A stretch of 64,000 bases of DNA from Lewinellaceae bacterium (lineage in GTDB: Bacteria; Bacteroidota; Bacteroidia; Chitinophagales; Saprospiraceae). The stretch lies in assembly GCA_020636255.1 (NCBI GenBank), contig JACJYE010000004.1:1-64000 (forward strand). The letters are read 5' to 3'. Positions within the stretch are counted from its first letter, which is position 1, and every line of letters starts with the position of its first letter. Below the pieces are notes generated by a model, which had not been told where the DNA came from, made no database searches, and saw only the letters and a program-made list of their open reading frames with translations. A program made the translations under genes and the position numbers. This document shows positions 42,949 through 52,001 of this stretch, piece by piece.

Positions 42949-44035
42949 TCAGCTCTCGACGGCGCTGTTCATCAGAAATGCTTTCAGGAACTCATCGAGG
43001 TTCCCATCCAGCACTGCATCAACCTGGCTGGTTTGGTAGTTCGTCCGGTGGTCCTTGACGCGCCGGTCATCCAGCACATAACTACGGATCTGGGACCCCC
43101 ATTCATTCTTCATCTTGGAAGCTTCGATCTTCTCCCGTTCCTTCAGCTGCTTTTCCAATTCCAGCTCATACAGGCGGGATTTCAGCATCTGAATGGCCTT
43201 ATCCCGGTTCATGTGCTGAGAGCGTTCCTGCTGGCATTCCACCACAATACCACTTGGTATGTGCCGTACACGCACTGCCGATTCCGTCTTGTTGACGTGC
43301 TGGCCACCGGCGCCGCTGGAGCGGAAAGTATCCCAATCGAGGTCGGCGGGGTTAACTTCCACTTCGATGCGGTCGTCGATCATGGGGTGGACGAAAACGG
43401 AAGAAAAGGAAGTCATGCGTTTGCCCTGGGAATTGAAAGGGCTGATGCGTACCAGGCGGTGTACGCCATTCTCTCCCTTAAGCAGGCCGTAAGCGAAATC
43501 ACCGTTGATCTCCAGGGAGACGGATTTAATACCGGCCACATCACCATCCTGGCGGTTGAGTTCGGAGACTTTGTAACCCTGCCGTTCTGCCCACATCACG
43601 TACATGCGTAAGAGCATACCCGACCAGTCACAGGCCTCGGTGCCGCCGGCGCCTGAGTTGATCTCCAGGATAGCACTCAGCTCATCTTCGGGTTTGTTGA
43701 GCGTGGAGTGGAATTCGAGGTCTTCCACGGCTGCCAGGGCCTCTTCGTACTTGGCATCCATTTCTGCTTCAGAGCCTTCGCCTTCACGCAGGAATTCGAA
43801 AAGCACCTCTGTGTCATCGACCTGCGTGCTTACGGCCTCATAGGATTGCACCCATTTCTTGTGGCTCTTTAATTCTTTAAGGATAACCTCTGCCTTGGCG
43901 GGGTCATCCCAAAAGTTTGGGTCAAGGGAAAGCTGTTCTTTTTCTTCGATCTGCAATAAGCGGTTATCGACGTCAAAGATACCTCCTTAAAATGAGGAGG
44001 CGCCCTTTCAGGCTTTTGAGTTGGTCCAGAGTCAT
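42949..44035 (-). CDS. prfB: Peptide chain release factor 2, made by programmed +1 frameshift
   Basis: Translation starts at the ATG at 44035, six bases after a strong AAGGAGGT. Twenty codons follow (MTLDQLKSLKGRLLILRRYL) up to an in-frame TGA at 43975-43973. A shift of +1 at CTT-TGA-C continues as DVDNRLLQIEEKEQ into the 341-residue main frame, giving 361 residues, the normal RF2 length. The main frame holds the GGQ peptidyl-tRNA hydrolysis motif (SSGAGGQHVNKTESAVRVRH). RF2 reads UGA and UAA. Low RF2 raises pausing at the internal UGA and so favours the shift, an autogenous control known for this gene. Confidence 0.96.
43973..43987 (-). promoter_or_regulatory. prfB frameshift signal
   Basis: On the minus strand AGGAGG-TAT-CTT-TGA, followed by C, has an internal Shine-Dalgarno three bases before the slippery CTT and the UGA-C stop context. 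It is the classical RF2 frameshift site. Confidence 0.95.
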
Positions 44036-44181
44036 GATGAACCTCCTTAGCGTTTTTTAGCGGAGCGTTGCGGCATCCGCTTTTGGGTTAATGAAAAATT
44101 CAGGTAGCGATGGGCCAAACTTAGAGCTTGTTTGGAGGGAGCAAAAGTTGAAAATGCTCGGCCATCCGTCAATGCTAAACG

Positions 44182-44216
44182 CCCCGGGCGGCAGAAAAAT
44201 TCCCTGCCGCCCGGGG
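44182..44216 (-). terminator. GC-rich hairpin between the FKBP gene and prfB
   Basis: CCCCGGGCGGCAG (44182-44194) pairs perfectly with CTGCCGCCCGGGG (44204-44216) around a nine-base loop. It lies 20 bases downstream of the FKBP stop on the minus strand. No T run follows, so it may be a weak terminator or a 3' stabiliser. Confidence 0.5.
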
Positions 44217-44235
44217 AAAGGCTTTTAGAGCTTGT

Positions 44236-45126
44236 TTACTGGACGTCCGTCAGCTCCACATAGAAAACGAGCTCTGCTTTTTCGGGAATGCGCGGCGGGC
44301 GGCCGGCTTCGCCGTAGGCCAGCTGGTAGGGGATGAAAAGCGTGGCTCGGGCGCCTTCTTTTAACAGCCCGATGCCTTCATCCCATCCCGGGATGACCCT
44401 GCCCTGGCCGAGCGGGAAAGAGATGGGGTGCCCTTCGTCGAACGAATTATCGAACATCGTGCCGTCTGTCAGCATACCGTAGTAATTGACCGTCACGACT
44501 TTATTCGGCTCTGCCTGCGGGCCTGTACCTTCTTCATGGATGATATATTTAAGCCCGGAAGGCGTTTCCTTCAGCTCGTCTTTCAGGCTCCCCGCATTAT
44601 ATTTCTTAAGGGTTTCCTGCGCCAGGCTGGCCACTTCGCCCGCCCGGGCGCGCGTAGCGGAGGCCAAAGCATCTTCTTCCTCCTGGTGTTTCCGCGCCTC
44701 TTCTTCAAACTGGCTGGCCGACTTGACCTCCAGCATGACGACATCGTACAGCATCTCGCTGGCGTTCTCGAAGCCACGCGGTTTATTCGGCAATGTATCG
44801 ATATTAATGAAGATCGTGACGCTATCTCCTACGCTCATTACCCTCAGCACATCTTCAACCGGTGAAACGGGGCGGTTAGGGTCACTTTCAGCGGGGATCT
44901 GGAGGAAAGGAGGCTTTGCCTGCGCACGGCTGGCGAACAGCACGCTGTCGCCGTTGCGCATCTGAGCATGGAAATAAACATAGTCCCCAACTTCGGGCAC
45001 GGGGCCATCGACGTTGGTATGCTTGACGTACTCATAACCATGAGAGGTCTTGAGCCGTTTGCTCTCTTTCTGGCAGGAAACCACAGCAAGAGCAATTATT
45101 GCAGCGAAAAGCAAGGAAATTCGCAT
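44236..45126 (-). CDS. FKBP-type peptidyl-prolyl isomerase lipoprotein
   Basis: The 296-residue product has a lipoprotein signal (LLFAAIIALAVVSC). The C-terminal domain (about 190-296) is a full FKBP: GLKYIIHEEGTGPQAEPNKV, VTVNYYGMLTDGTMFDNSFD, FPLGQGRVIPGWDEGIGLLK and IPYQLAYGEAGRPPRIPEKA, with the aromatic and Asp pocket residues. The first part (about 25-135) looks like a second, diverged FKBP domain (YEYVKHTNVDGPVPEVGDYV, YFHAQMRNGDSVLFASRAQA) lacking most pocket residues. A charged helical linker joins them. It is probably a periplasmic folding helper on the outer membrane. Confidence 0.92.
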   Translation of the reverse strand: MRISLLFAAIIALAVVSCQKESKRLKTSHGYEYVKHTNVDGPVPEVGDYVYFHAQMRNGDSVLFASRAQAKPPFLQIPAESDPNRPVSPVEDVLRVMSVGDSVTIFINIDTLPNKPRGFENASEMLYDVVMLEVKSASQFEEEARKHQEEEDALASATRARAGEVASLAQETLKKYNAGSLKDELKETPSGLKYIIHEEGTGPQAEPNKVVTVNYYGMLTDGTMFDNSFDEGHPISFPLGQGRVIPGWDEGIGLLKEGARATLFIPYQLAYGEAGRPPRIPEKAELVFYVELTDVQ

Positions 45127-45191
45127 AAGTTGTAAATTATATAGGTTGTTATTAAATCATAAACATGGAAAGCCGCTTCAGGCGCTGCCGT

Positions 45192-46199
45192 TCAGGCCAT
45201 CAATTGGAGCCTGTACCGGGGCAGCAGGTTTTTAAACCGCAATACTGTGGCCTGAAGCGATTGAAAAGAATATCCGCCTGAAGCATTCCGGTGTCCGCCT
45301 CCTTTAAAGTGGCGCCGGGCAATCTCCTGGACGGAGAAATCTCCTTTGGATCGAAGGGATATCTTAACAATGGTAGGCTGCTCGGTGATAAAGGCTGCCA
45401 TTTTGACATTCTTGATTTTCAACAGGTAATTGACGATACCTTCCGTATCTCCCCGCTGAATGTCAAAGTTAGCATAATCCTCTTTAGTAAGGGTGATGAT
45501 ACCCGTATTATATTCTTCCAGTATCTCCATCCTGTTGTTCAGGCAATGTCCCAGCAGCCGCAGGTGTTTTTCCTTGAGGCTGTTGAAGATCAGGTCCTGG
45601 ACCTTATAATCGTCCACTCCTGCTTCCAGCAGCTCGGCCACGATGCGGTACAGCTTAGCGGAAGTGCTGTATTTGAAGGAGCCTGTATCCGTAAGGATTC
45701 CTGTGAAAAGGCATTCTCCGATCAGGGGCGTCATGTAGCGCATGCCGTTCATTTCCTTAATAAATTCGAACACTAGCTCACAGGTGGAGCTGGCGGAAGT
45801 GTCCGAAGAGACGAAATCGGCAAAAGGCTCCGGATAGAGATGGTGGTCGATCATGGCCTTGCGCGCCCTGGCCGGGGCTATGATCTCCCCCACTTTGTCG
45901 ATGCGGTCGAGGGCGTTGAAATCCAGGCAGAATATAATATCGGAACGCTCGATGATGTTCCTGACGAGATCGGGGTCCACATCATAGATGGCCATCTTCT
46001 GGATCTCCGGCATCCAGGCGAAAGTATCCGGGTATTCTGAAGGAGAGATCATGTTTACACCATGCCCCTGCTCTTTGAGAAAGTGGTACAGCCCCAGAGA
46101 GGAGCCGATGGCATCACCGTCGGGATTGCGGTGCGTAACAATGGCTATATCCCGGGGAAAGCTTAGAAAAGCCTTTAATTCCGCTATGTTCTCCATCAT
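45192..46199 (-). CDS. nrnA: Bifunctional oligoribonuclease / PAP phosphatase NrnA (DHH family)
   Basis: The 335-residue protein has DHH motifs: IAIVTHRNPDGDAIGSSLGL (motif I), FCLDFNALDRI (II), KAMIDHHLYPEPFADFVSSD (DHH) and ILTDTGSFKYSTSAKLYRIV. The C-terminal DHHA1 domain has FKGGGHRNASGGYSF. NrnA degrades very short RNAs and dephosphorylates 3'-phosphoadenosine 5'-phosphate using manganese. Length is normal. It is divergent from ndk; the FKBP gene follows 65 bases downstream. Confidence 0.94.
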   Translation of the reverse strand: MMENIAELKAFLSFPRDIAIVTHRNPDGDAIGSSLGLYHFLKEQGHGVNMISPSEYPDTFAWMPEIQKMAIYDVDPDLVRNIIERSDIIFCLDFNALDRIDKVGEIIAPARARKAMIDHHLYPEPFADFVSSDTSASSTCELVFEFIKEMNGMRYMTPLIGECLFTGILTDTGSFKYSTSAKLYRIVAELLEAGVDDYKVQDLIFNSLKEKHLRLLGHCLNNRMEILEEYNTGIITLTKEDYANFDIQRGDTEGIVNYLLKIKNVKMAAFITEQPTIVKISLRSKGDFSVQEIARRHFKGGGHRNASGGYSFQSLQATVLRFKNLLPRYRLQLMA

Positions 46200-46289
46200 A
46201 CCTAATGAGATCAGGGTGCGAAAATGCCAAAAATTGTCAATTTAACCAAAATATCATACGCCCTGTTAGCCCGATTAAGGCCGTTTGTT

Positions 46290-46297
46290 TACTTTTG
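46290..46297 (+). promoter_or_regulatory. Promoter -7 box (TACTTTTG) of ndk
   Basis: TACTTTTG fits TAnnTTTG, 38 bases before the ndk start; a TTAG at 46266-46269, 20 bases upstream, may serve as the -33 element. Confidence 0.5.
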
Positions 46298-46335
46298 CAC
46301 CGCTTTTTGAAATCACAAAAAAGATAATAGGAACA

Positions 46336-46755
46336 ATGGCAGGTAACAAGACCTTCACCATGATCAAGCCCGACGCCGTTAAGGCGGGCCACATCGGCGC
46401 CATTCTGGCCAAGATCAACGAGGCCGGTTTTCGGATCGTTGCGATGAAACTCACCAAGCTTTCACCCGAAAAAGCCGGAGCATTTTACGAAGTGCACAAG
46501 GAACGGCCCTTCTATCAGGAGCTGGTCGATTTTATGTCTTCCGGCCCTATCGTAGCTGCTATCCTTGAAAAAGATAATGCGGTCGACAGCTTCCGTGAAC
46601 TCATCGGAGCTACCGACCCGGCAAAGGCAGCACCCGGCACCATCCGCGCGCTTTTTGCTACCAGCATTGGAGAGAACGCCGTTCACGGCGCTGATTCCGA
46701 TGAAAACGCCCAACGCGAAGGTAGTTTCCATTTCGCTGCTACGGAAATGTTCTGA
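46336..46755 (+). CDS. ndk: Nucleoside diphosphate kinase
   Basis: The start at 46336 gives 139 residues, the usual size. Signatures are [40 protein letters not shown], the PxRxAxPGTIR-type [20 protein letters not shown] and the catalytic His in [20 protein letters not shown]. It equalises nucleoside triphosphate pools by transferring the terminal phosphate through a phosphohistidine. A single gene with its own promoter. Confidence 0.97.
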   Translation: MAGNKTFTMIKPDAVKAGHIGAILAKINEAGFRIVAMKLTKLSPEKAGAFYEVHKERPFYQELVDFMSSGPIVAAILEKDNAVDSFRELIGATDPAKAAPGTIRALFATSIGENAVHGADSDENAQREGSFHFAATEMF

Positions 46756-46783
46756 TAGCTGCTCTTCGGAGGCCTGAACGAAT

Positions 46784-46850
46784 AACCGCAAAGTCGCAGA
46801 GCACGCAAAGGTTCGCACCGAATAACTGCGTGCTCTATGCCTTTGCGGTT
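46784..46850. terminator. Long imperfect hairpin between ndk and mutS2
   Basis: AACCGCAAAG (46784-46793) pairs with CTTTGCGGTT (46841-46850), and inner segments AGAGCACGCA / TGCGTGCTCT extend the stem. The repeated GCAAAG style recalls dispersed intergenic repeats. It lies between converging genes and probably terminates both. Confidence 0.55.
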
Positions 46851-46868
46851 GTATTAGAGCCAGTACGC

Positions 46869-49256
46869 TCAAAGTATCTCCACCAGCGTAACGCCGTCTC
46901 CGCCCAGCTCCGGCTCCGGGTGGGTTATGTCCATGTTGATATTGTACTCCCTGAGCTTCTTTCGCACGGCATTGCGCAATACTCCGTTCCCCTTCCCGTG
47001 CACAATGCGTAGGTGCAGGGTATTGGAAAGCAGGGCCTGGTCCATAAAATCCTCTACGACCTTTAGCGCTTCGTCGTACCGCATGCCTCGGATGTCGATC
47101 TTGGACTGAAAACCGCCCAGGGCGTCCATGTCGGCCTGTACGCCTTTCGCACCCTGTACTTCCAAAGGCGCTTTGGCGTGCTGCAGGTCGCGCAGATGGA
47201 TGCTCATCCGCATCTCGCCAATCTGGACCACCGCCTTATTGCGCCCAATGGATTCGACAAGGCCGGTGGCGCCGCCGGTGCGCAGTTTGACATAATCCCC
47301 GGCTTTGATCTCCTGTTCTTTTTCACTGGGCTTCGGCGGCTGGTAATAGATGGCCTCGCGCAGGCCGGAGATCTCCTCAGCCAGTTTCTGGCGCTCTTCC
47401 TTGACGTGTACAGCGATTTCCTTGGCCTTTTCCAGGTTTTGTTCTTCCTTGAGCTCCCTGATCACCTTTTCAAATTCCCTGTTATCGCGTGCTGCCTGCT
47501 GTAAGGCCTGCTCCTTGGCCTCCAGTTTGATCTTTTTGCGGCGGAACTCCAGCTCCCGGTGCAACTGCTCGTAGTTCTTGATGAGCTTATCGAGCTTGTC
47601 CTGCTGTTCCTTCATCAGCCGTAGCTGTTCTTCCAGTTCCTGTTTCTCCTGCTGCAGGTCGACCAGCAGCTGGTCGACGGCCTTTTCGTTTTTTCCGGTC
47701 CGGTGTTTGGCGTAGTCCAGCACTTTCTTGCTCAGGCCGCTTTTCTGGGCGATCTCAAAAGCGTAGGATGAACCGGGGCGGCCTACCTGAAGCTCGTAGG
47801 TCGGAGAAAGGCTCTCCTTGTCAAAATACATCGAACCGTTGACGATGCCCTTTGCCTTAAAGGAAAAGATCTTCAGGTTGGAATAGTGCGTGGTGATGAC
47901 GCCAAAGGCCTTTTTTTCGTTGAGCTCCTTCAGGATAGCTTCCGCAATTGCGCCGCCGATCTTCGGGTCGGTCCCGGAGCCGAATTCGTCGATGAGCACG
48001 AGGGTCTCCCTGTTGGCCTTTTCCAGGAAGTTGCGCATGTTCTCGAGTCGCGAACTATACGTACTCAGGTCATCTTCTATGCTTTGCTGGTCGCCGATAT
48101 CGGCAAAGACATGGTGAAACACCCCCATTTCCGAACCGTCCATTACAGGGACCAGCAGGCCCGACTGGAGCATGAGCTGTATCAGGCCCACCGATTTCAG
48201 GGTGATGGACTTGCCGCCGGCATTGGGGCCGCTGAGCATCAGGATGCGGTTGCCGCCGTAAAGCTGAAAGTCGAACGGCACGGTTACCCGGCCGAGCTTT
48301 TTGTTTTTCAGGTAAAGCAGAGGGTGGCGGCCTTTCAGGATGCCGAAATGAGGCTTATCCACCAGTTTCGGCTGGTAGGCATCCATTTGCATGGCCAGCC
48401 GGGCCTTGGCCTGTATGACGTCATAGCGCACCAGAATATCCTGGTACAAGCGCATCTGGGGGACATAAGGCCGCAGCTGAGCGCTCAATTCCTTGAGTAT
48501 CCGGTAGATCTCGCGGCGCTCGTCAGTCTCGAGGTCGAAAATATCGTTATTGATCTCGATAATAGCCTCCGGCTCGATAAAGGCCGTTTTCCCGGTGGTG
48601 GATTCATCATGGATGATCCCCCTGATCTTGCGTTTGTGTTCTGACGGTACGCTCAGCACCCGCCGGCCGTTGCGGAAGCTTTCCACATTATCGGTAAGCC
48701 AGCCTTTGGTGCGGTATTCGTTGATGATGATGCGAAATTGCCGGTCCAGCTCTTTCTGCCGCGAAGTGATCTGTTTGCGTATCTTCAGAAGCTCCGGCGA
48801 AGCATCGGCCCTGATATTGCCCTCCTCGTCGATGACGCGTTCGATGGCCTCGATCAGCCCGTCCTCAAAGCTCGCCTTGCGCACGATGGCGTACAGGGTG
48901 GGGAAAGATTCGCGGCGCGAAGTATAAAAGAAGTGGAAGATATCACGGATGTTGCGCAGCTGAATGTTGATGTTCTGCAGGCCTTCTTCGGGAAGCACGT
49001 ACCCTTCGACCTCCAGCATGTTCAGCTCTTCGGAAATATCGTGATAAACGGCGATGGGGAACCGCTCGTTCTGTTCGTATGTCCTTTTGAATTCGCTGGC
49101 CTCTTCCAGCCGCTTCTCAATGGACCCCAGGCGTGTGATGGGCGTTATCGCCCGCACGGCCTCCTGTCCCAATTCCCCCAGGCATTCCTTTTCCAGCAGT
49201 TCCAGTACCTTGTCAAACTCCAGTTTCTCGAACAGGTCTCTCGGTAGCAGTAGCAT
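46869..49256 (-). CDS. mutS2: MutS2 family ATPase/endonuclease
   Basis: The 795-residue protein has the MutS core and clamp (1-300), the ATPase with Walker A LSGPNAGGKSITLKSVGLIQ, Walker B ETLVLIDEFGSGTDPKIGGA and VITTHYSNLKIFSFKAKGIV, a long coiled coil (about 510-620), and a C-terminal Smr nuclease domain (IDIRGMRYDEALKVVEDFMD, LRIVHGKGNGVLRNAVRKKL). MutS2 lacks the mismatch-recognition domain. In other bacteria it suppresses recombination or rescues collided ribosomes. It is divergent from aroC. Confidence 0.95.
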   Translation of the reverse strand: MLLLPRDLFEKLEFDKVLELLEKECLGELGQEAVRAITPITRLGSIEKRLEEASEFKRTYEQNERFPIAVYHDISEELNMLEVEGYVLPEEGLQNINIQLRNIRDIFHFFYTSRRESFPTLYAIVRKASFEDGLIEAIERVIDEEGNIRADASPELLKIRKQITSRQKELDRQFRIIINEYRTKGWLTDNVESFRNGRRVLSVPSEHKRKIRGIIHDESTTGKTAFIEPEAIIEINNDIFDLETDERREIYRILKELSAQLRPYVPQMRLYQDILVRYDVIQAKARLAMQMDAYQPKLVDKPHFGILKGRHPLLYLKNKKLGRVTVPFDFQLYGGNRILMLSGPNAGGKSITLKSVGLIQLMLQSGLLVPVMDGSEMGVFHHVFADIGDQQSIEDDLSTYSSRLENMRNFLEKANRETLVLIDEFGSGTDPKIGGAIAEAILKELNEKKAFGVITTHYSNLKIFSFKAKGIVNGSMYFDKESLSPTYELQVGRPGSSYAFEIAQKSGLSKKVLDYAKHRTGKNEKAVDQLLVDLQQEKQELEEQLRLMKEQQDKLDKLIKNYEQLHRELEFRRKKIKLEAKEQALQQAARDNREFEKVIRELKEEQNLEKAKEIAVHVKEERQKLAEEISGLREAIYYQPPKPSEKEQEIKAGDYVKLRTGGATGLVESIGRNKAVVQIGEMRMSIHLRDLQHAKAPLEVQGAKGVQADMDALGGFQSKIDIRGMRYDEALKVVEDFMDQALLSNTLHLRIVHGKGNGVLRNAVRKKLREYNINMDITHPEPELGGDGVTLVEIL

Positions 49257-49279
49257 GCAGCATTACATTTTGATCAGTA

Positions 49280-49287
49280 CAAAGGTA
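49280..49287 (-). promoter_or_regulatory. Promoter -7 box (TACCTTTG) of mutS2
   Basis: TACCTTTG on the minus strand fits TAnnTTTG exactly, 23 bases before the start at 49256. Confidence 0.5.
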
Positions 49288-49346
49288 GAAACAATTTGTG
49301 AGCGGCAGAGTTCCAAAGAATTCCAGCATCTTGGCCCTGCTTTTTT

Positions 49347-49354
49347 TAACTTTG
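49347..49354 (+). promoter_or_regulatory. Promoter -7 box (TAACTTTG) of aroC
   Basis: TAACTTTG fits TAnnTTTG and lies 22 bases before the GTG start of aroC. Confidence 0.45.
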
Positions 49355-49376
49355 CCGCTTAAACAAAAAAAACAGC

Positions 49377-50456
49377 GTGGCAGGTAACTCCTTCGGGCAA
49401 CTTTTCAGAATAAGCACCTTCGGCGAATCGCACGGCAGGGCTATCGGGCTTGTGCTCGACGGCTGCCCCGCCGGGCTGGCCATCGACGAAGCCTTTATCC
49501 AGTCGGAGCTGGCGCGCCGGCGGCCCGGGCAATCGGCCATTGTCACACAGCGCAAGGAAGAGGACAAGGTAGAGGTCCTTTCCGGCGTCTTCGAAGGGAA
49601 AAGCACCGGTACGCCCATAGCCATGGCCATTTTTAACGCCGATGCCCGATCCGGAGATTACAGCCATATCGCCGACAAGTACAGGCCGTCTCATGCTGAC
49701 TATACCTACCAGGCCAAGTATGGCATCCGGGACTATCGGGGCGGCGGGCGCTCATCCGCCCGCGAAACGGCCGCCCGCGTAGCGGCGGGCGCAGTCGCCA
49801 AGCTTTTCCTCATGCACGAAGGCATCCGCATCCAGGCCTATGTCAGCCAGGTGGGGCACCTGCAGCTCAGACAGGGCTACCAGGATCTCAACCTGGCCCA
49901 AACGGAGTCCAACCCCGTGCGCTGCCCTGATGTGGAAATGGCCGCCCAGATGGAATCGCTCATCCGGGAAGTCCGCAAAGCAGGCGACACCATTGGGGGT
50001 GTCGTTAGCTGCGTGGCCAGCGGCTGCCCTCCGGGCCTGGGAGAGCCGGCATTCGACAAGTTACATGCCGACCTTGGCAAAGCGATGCTAAGCATCAACG
50101 CCGCCAAGGGGTTTGAATACGGTTCCGGCTTCGGAGGTATACGCATGCGCGGCTCCGAACACAACGATGTTTTTTACAGCGATGGGGGCGCCATTCGCAC
50201 CAGGACCAACCACTCGGGCGGGATACAAGGCGGCATCTCCAACGGCATGGATATATACTTCCGTGTAGCCTTCAAACCCGTGGCCACCATCGTCGCCCCT
50301 CAGGAATCCGTGAATGAAGCAGGGGAAAAGGTAAACGTTGAGGGCAAAGGGCGCCACGACCCCTGTGTCGTGCCCCGCGCAGTACCTATTGTAGAGGCTA
50401 TGGCCGCTTTGGTACTGGCCGACCATCTGCTCCGGCATAGGGCTACGAGGGTTTAG
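49377..50456 (+). CDS. aroC: Chorismate synthase
   Basis: The 359-residue protein begins at a GTG (49377), giving [20 protein letters not shown], the first family signature. Others are GRRPGQS-type [58 protein letters not shown] and [20 protein letters not shown]. It converts EPSP to chorismate with reduced FMN, the last common step to aromatic amino acids and folate. The length is normal. The start codon follows the -7 box by 22 bases. Confidence 0.97.
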   Translation: MAGNSFGQLFRISTFGESHGRAIGLVLDGCPAGLAIDEAFIQSELARRRPGQSAIVTQRKEEDKVEVLSGVFEGKSTGTPIAMAIFNADARSGDYSHIADKYRPSHADYTYQAKYGIRDYRGGGRSSARETAARVAAGAVAKLFLMHEGIRIQAYVSQVGHLQLRQGYQDLNLAQTESNPVRCPDVEMAAQMESLIREVRKAGDTIGGVVSCVASGCPPGLGEPAFDKLHADLGKAMLSINAAKGFEYGSGFGGIRMRGSEHNDVFYSDGGAIRTRTNHSGGIQGGISNGMDIYFRVAFKPVATIVAPQESVNEAGEKVNVEGKGRHDPCVVPRAVPIVEAMAALVLADHLLRHRATRV

Positions 50457-51307
50457 AAAGTGAAAAGGCTTTCCAGATTCACCGCTTCACCCTTTTCAAT
50501 CCTGCCGTTATCCGAACGGAACACGTTGATACAGGGTGTGTGCGGGTCGTGGGCAAAAGCCAGGTGCTGCCGGCCGGAAACAGCCTCTTCCAGGATGCGG
50601 CCTTTCTCCTCCAGCGTAATGAGGGGGCGTACATCATAGGCCATGACATAAGGCATTCCGATGTGGAAGGAAGAAGGGATGACATCCACGCAGAAAATAG
50701 CCGTCTTATCCTGATGGTGGAAAATGGGTAGCATCATCGCCTCCGTATGGCCGTATACGAATCGGATGGAAATTCCATCGAGCCATTCCAGGTCGTCCTT
50801 TTGCACATCGATGAACTTCAGGACGCCGGCAGCCTTCAGCGGCTCGAAATTCTCAGGCAGGAAGGAAGCTTTCTCCCGGGCGTTGGGGAAAAGGGCCCAG
50901 TTGTAATGAAGCTCATTAGACCAGTAAGTAGCATTGGGAAAGGCAGGCACGAGTTTGCCGGCTTCGCTTTTGCGGACGGCGCCGCCGGCATGGTCAAAGT
51001 GCAGGTGTGTCAACAATACATCGGTAATGCTATCCGCTTCGTGGCCCACGGCTGCGAGGGCCTCCACTACCCCACTCTGCCCGACGCCAAAATGGCCCTG
51101 AAATTTGGCGTCCTGCTTGTCACCAATGCCGGTATCAGCCAATATTTTCCTGTCGCCGGCCTCAATCAGCAGGCAGCGAAGCGCCCAGGTACAGCGGTTC
51201 CGTTCATCAGGTGGGTTCAGGCGCCGCCACAACTGCCAGGGGACGACGCCGAACATGGCGCCGCCATCGAGTTGCAGTGTTCCGCTCTCTACAACGGTGA
51301 TTTTCAT
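50453..51307 (-). CDS. Metallo-beta-lactamase-fold hydrolase
   Basis: The 284-residue protein has the metal-binding motif [20 protein letters not shown], an earlier strand [10 protein letters not shown], a later His region [20 protein letters not shown] and the Asp in [15 protein letters not shown]. The family includes lactonases, thiolesterases and other hydrolases with two zinc ions. Nothing visible fixes the substrate, though the sequence lacks a signal peptide and is therefore cytoplasmic. It overlaps the end of aroC by four bases, tail to tail. Confidence 0.9.
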   Translation of the reverse strand: MKITVVESGTLQLDGGAMFGVVPWQLWRRLNPPDERNRCTWALRCLLIEAGDRKILADTGIGDKQDAKFQGHFGVGQSGVVEALAAVGHEADSITDVLLTHLHFDHAGGAVRKSEAGKLVPAFPNATYWSNELHYNWALFPNAREKASFLPENFEPLKAAGVLKFIDVQKDDLEWLDGISIRFVYGHTEAMMLPIFHHQDKTAIFCVDVIPSSFHIGMPYVMAYDVRPLITLEEKGRILEEAVSGRQHLAFAHDPHTPCINVFRSDNGRIEKGEAVNLESLFTF

Positions 51308-51350
51308 GCCTGTGCAGATATTTGAATATTACGCATTGATTATCAATGCA

Positions 51351-51866
51351 TTAGAATCCTATTTTTGATTTCGCACCGCCCAGCTCCCTGCGTAGTGCGG
51401 CCATACGTATGGCGGTAACGGCCGCCTCCACGCCTTTATTGCCATGTTTCCCACCGGCCCGGTCGAGGGCCTGCTCCTGGGTATCCGGTGTCAGGACGCC
51501 AAAAACGAAAGGCCTGCCGAACATCATGCTGAGGTTGGCCAGGCTGTTGGCCACTGCATAGTTGATATATTCATTATGGCTGGTCTCGCCCTTGATCACG
51601 CAGCCCAGGCAGATGACGGCATCGGCCTTAAAACGGTCGGCCACCATACGTGCGCCGGCCGGTAGTTCAAAGGAGCCGGGTACCTGAATGACGTGAATAT
51701 TCTCTTCCTTAGCGCCGTGCTTAACCAGGGCCTCATAGCAGCCCTGGTAAAGCTGGTGGGTGATCTCGGAGTTCCATTCCGATACCACGATGCCGAAAAC
51801 GATACCCTTTGCATCGGGAATGTTCTGCTCGTCGTACGACGAAAGGTTTTTCAATGCGCTTGCCAT
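51351..51866 (-). CDS. ribH: 6,7-dimethyl-8-ribityllumazine synthase
   Basis: The 171-residue protein has FGIVVSEWNSEITHQLYQGC, VIQVPGSFELPAGARMVADR, ICLGCVIKGETSHNEYINYA and FGVLTPDTQEQALDRAGGKH, GNKGVEAAVTAIRM. The catalytic His is in ETSHNEY. It condenses the ribityl pyrimidine with dihydroxybutanone phosphate, the penultimate step to riboflavin, and forms large oligomers. A 20-base sequence shared with the pdhA upstream region lies 20 bases before its start. Confidence 0.97.
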   Translation of the reverse strand: MASALKNLSSYDEQNIPDAKGIVFGIVVSEWNSEITHQLYQGCYEALVKHGAKEENIHVIQVPGSFELPAGARMVADRFKADAVICLGCVIKGETSHNEYINYAVANSLANLSMMFGRPFVFGVLTPDTQEQALDRAGGKHGNKGVEAAVTAIRMAALRRELGGAKSKIGF

Positions 51867-51886
51867 AGCGTTGATATTTATGGTTT

Positions 51887-51906
51887 AGGAATCCTCAAAA
51901 AACAAG
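51887..51906 (-). repeat. 20-base repeat upstream of ribH (second copy at 53946-53965)
   Basis: AGGAATCCTCAAAAAACAAG occurs here and at 53946-53965, each about 20 bases upstream of a minus-strand gene (ribH and pdhA). Part of it (GAGGATTCCT) also occurs at 42911-42920. On the minus strand it reads CTTGTTTTTTGAGGATTCCT. Confidence 0.6.
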
Positions 51907-51939
51907 CTCTTATGATGAGCAAAAGATAGGGAAAAGCCG

Positions 51940-51981
51940 GAAAAGAAAAAGGGCAAAGTCCACCAGGAACCCTGCCCTTTT
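51940..51981 (-). terminator. Intrinsic terminator after the TPR protein gene
   Basis: On the minus strand AAAAGGGCA and TGCCCTTTT (51973-51981 with 51946-51954) form a stem followed by a T-rich run. It lies 20 bases downstream of the TPR protein stop. Confidence 0.7.
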
Positions 51982-52001
51982 CCAGAGGCATTACGGCTTG
52001 T

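Noticed and set aside
43956..44035. A broken release factor 2 gene (in-frame TGA)
   Set aside because: The TGA lies in the canonical programmed frameshift signal, so the gene is intact.
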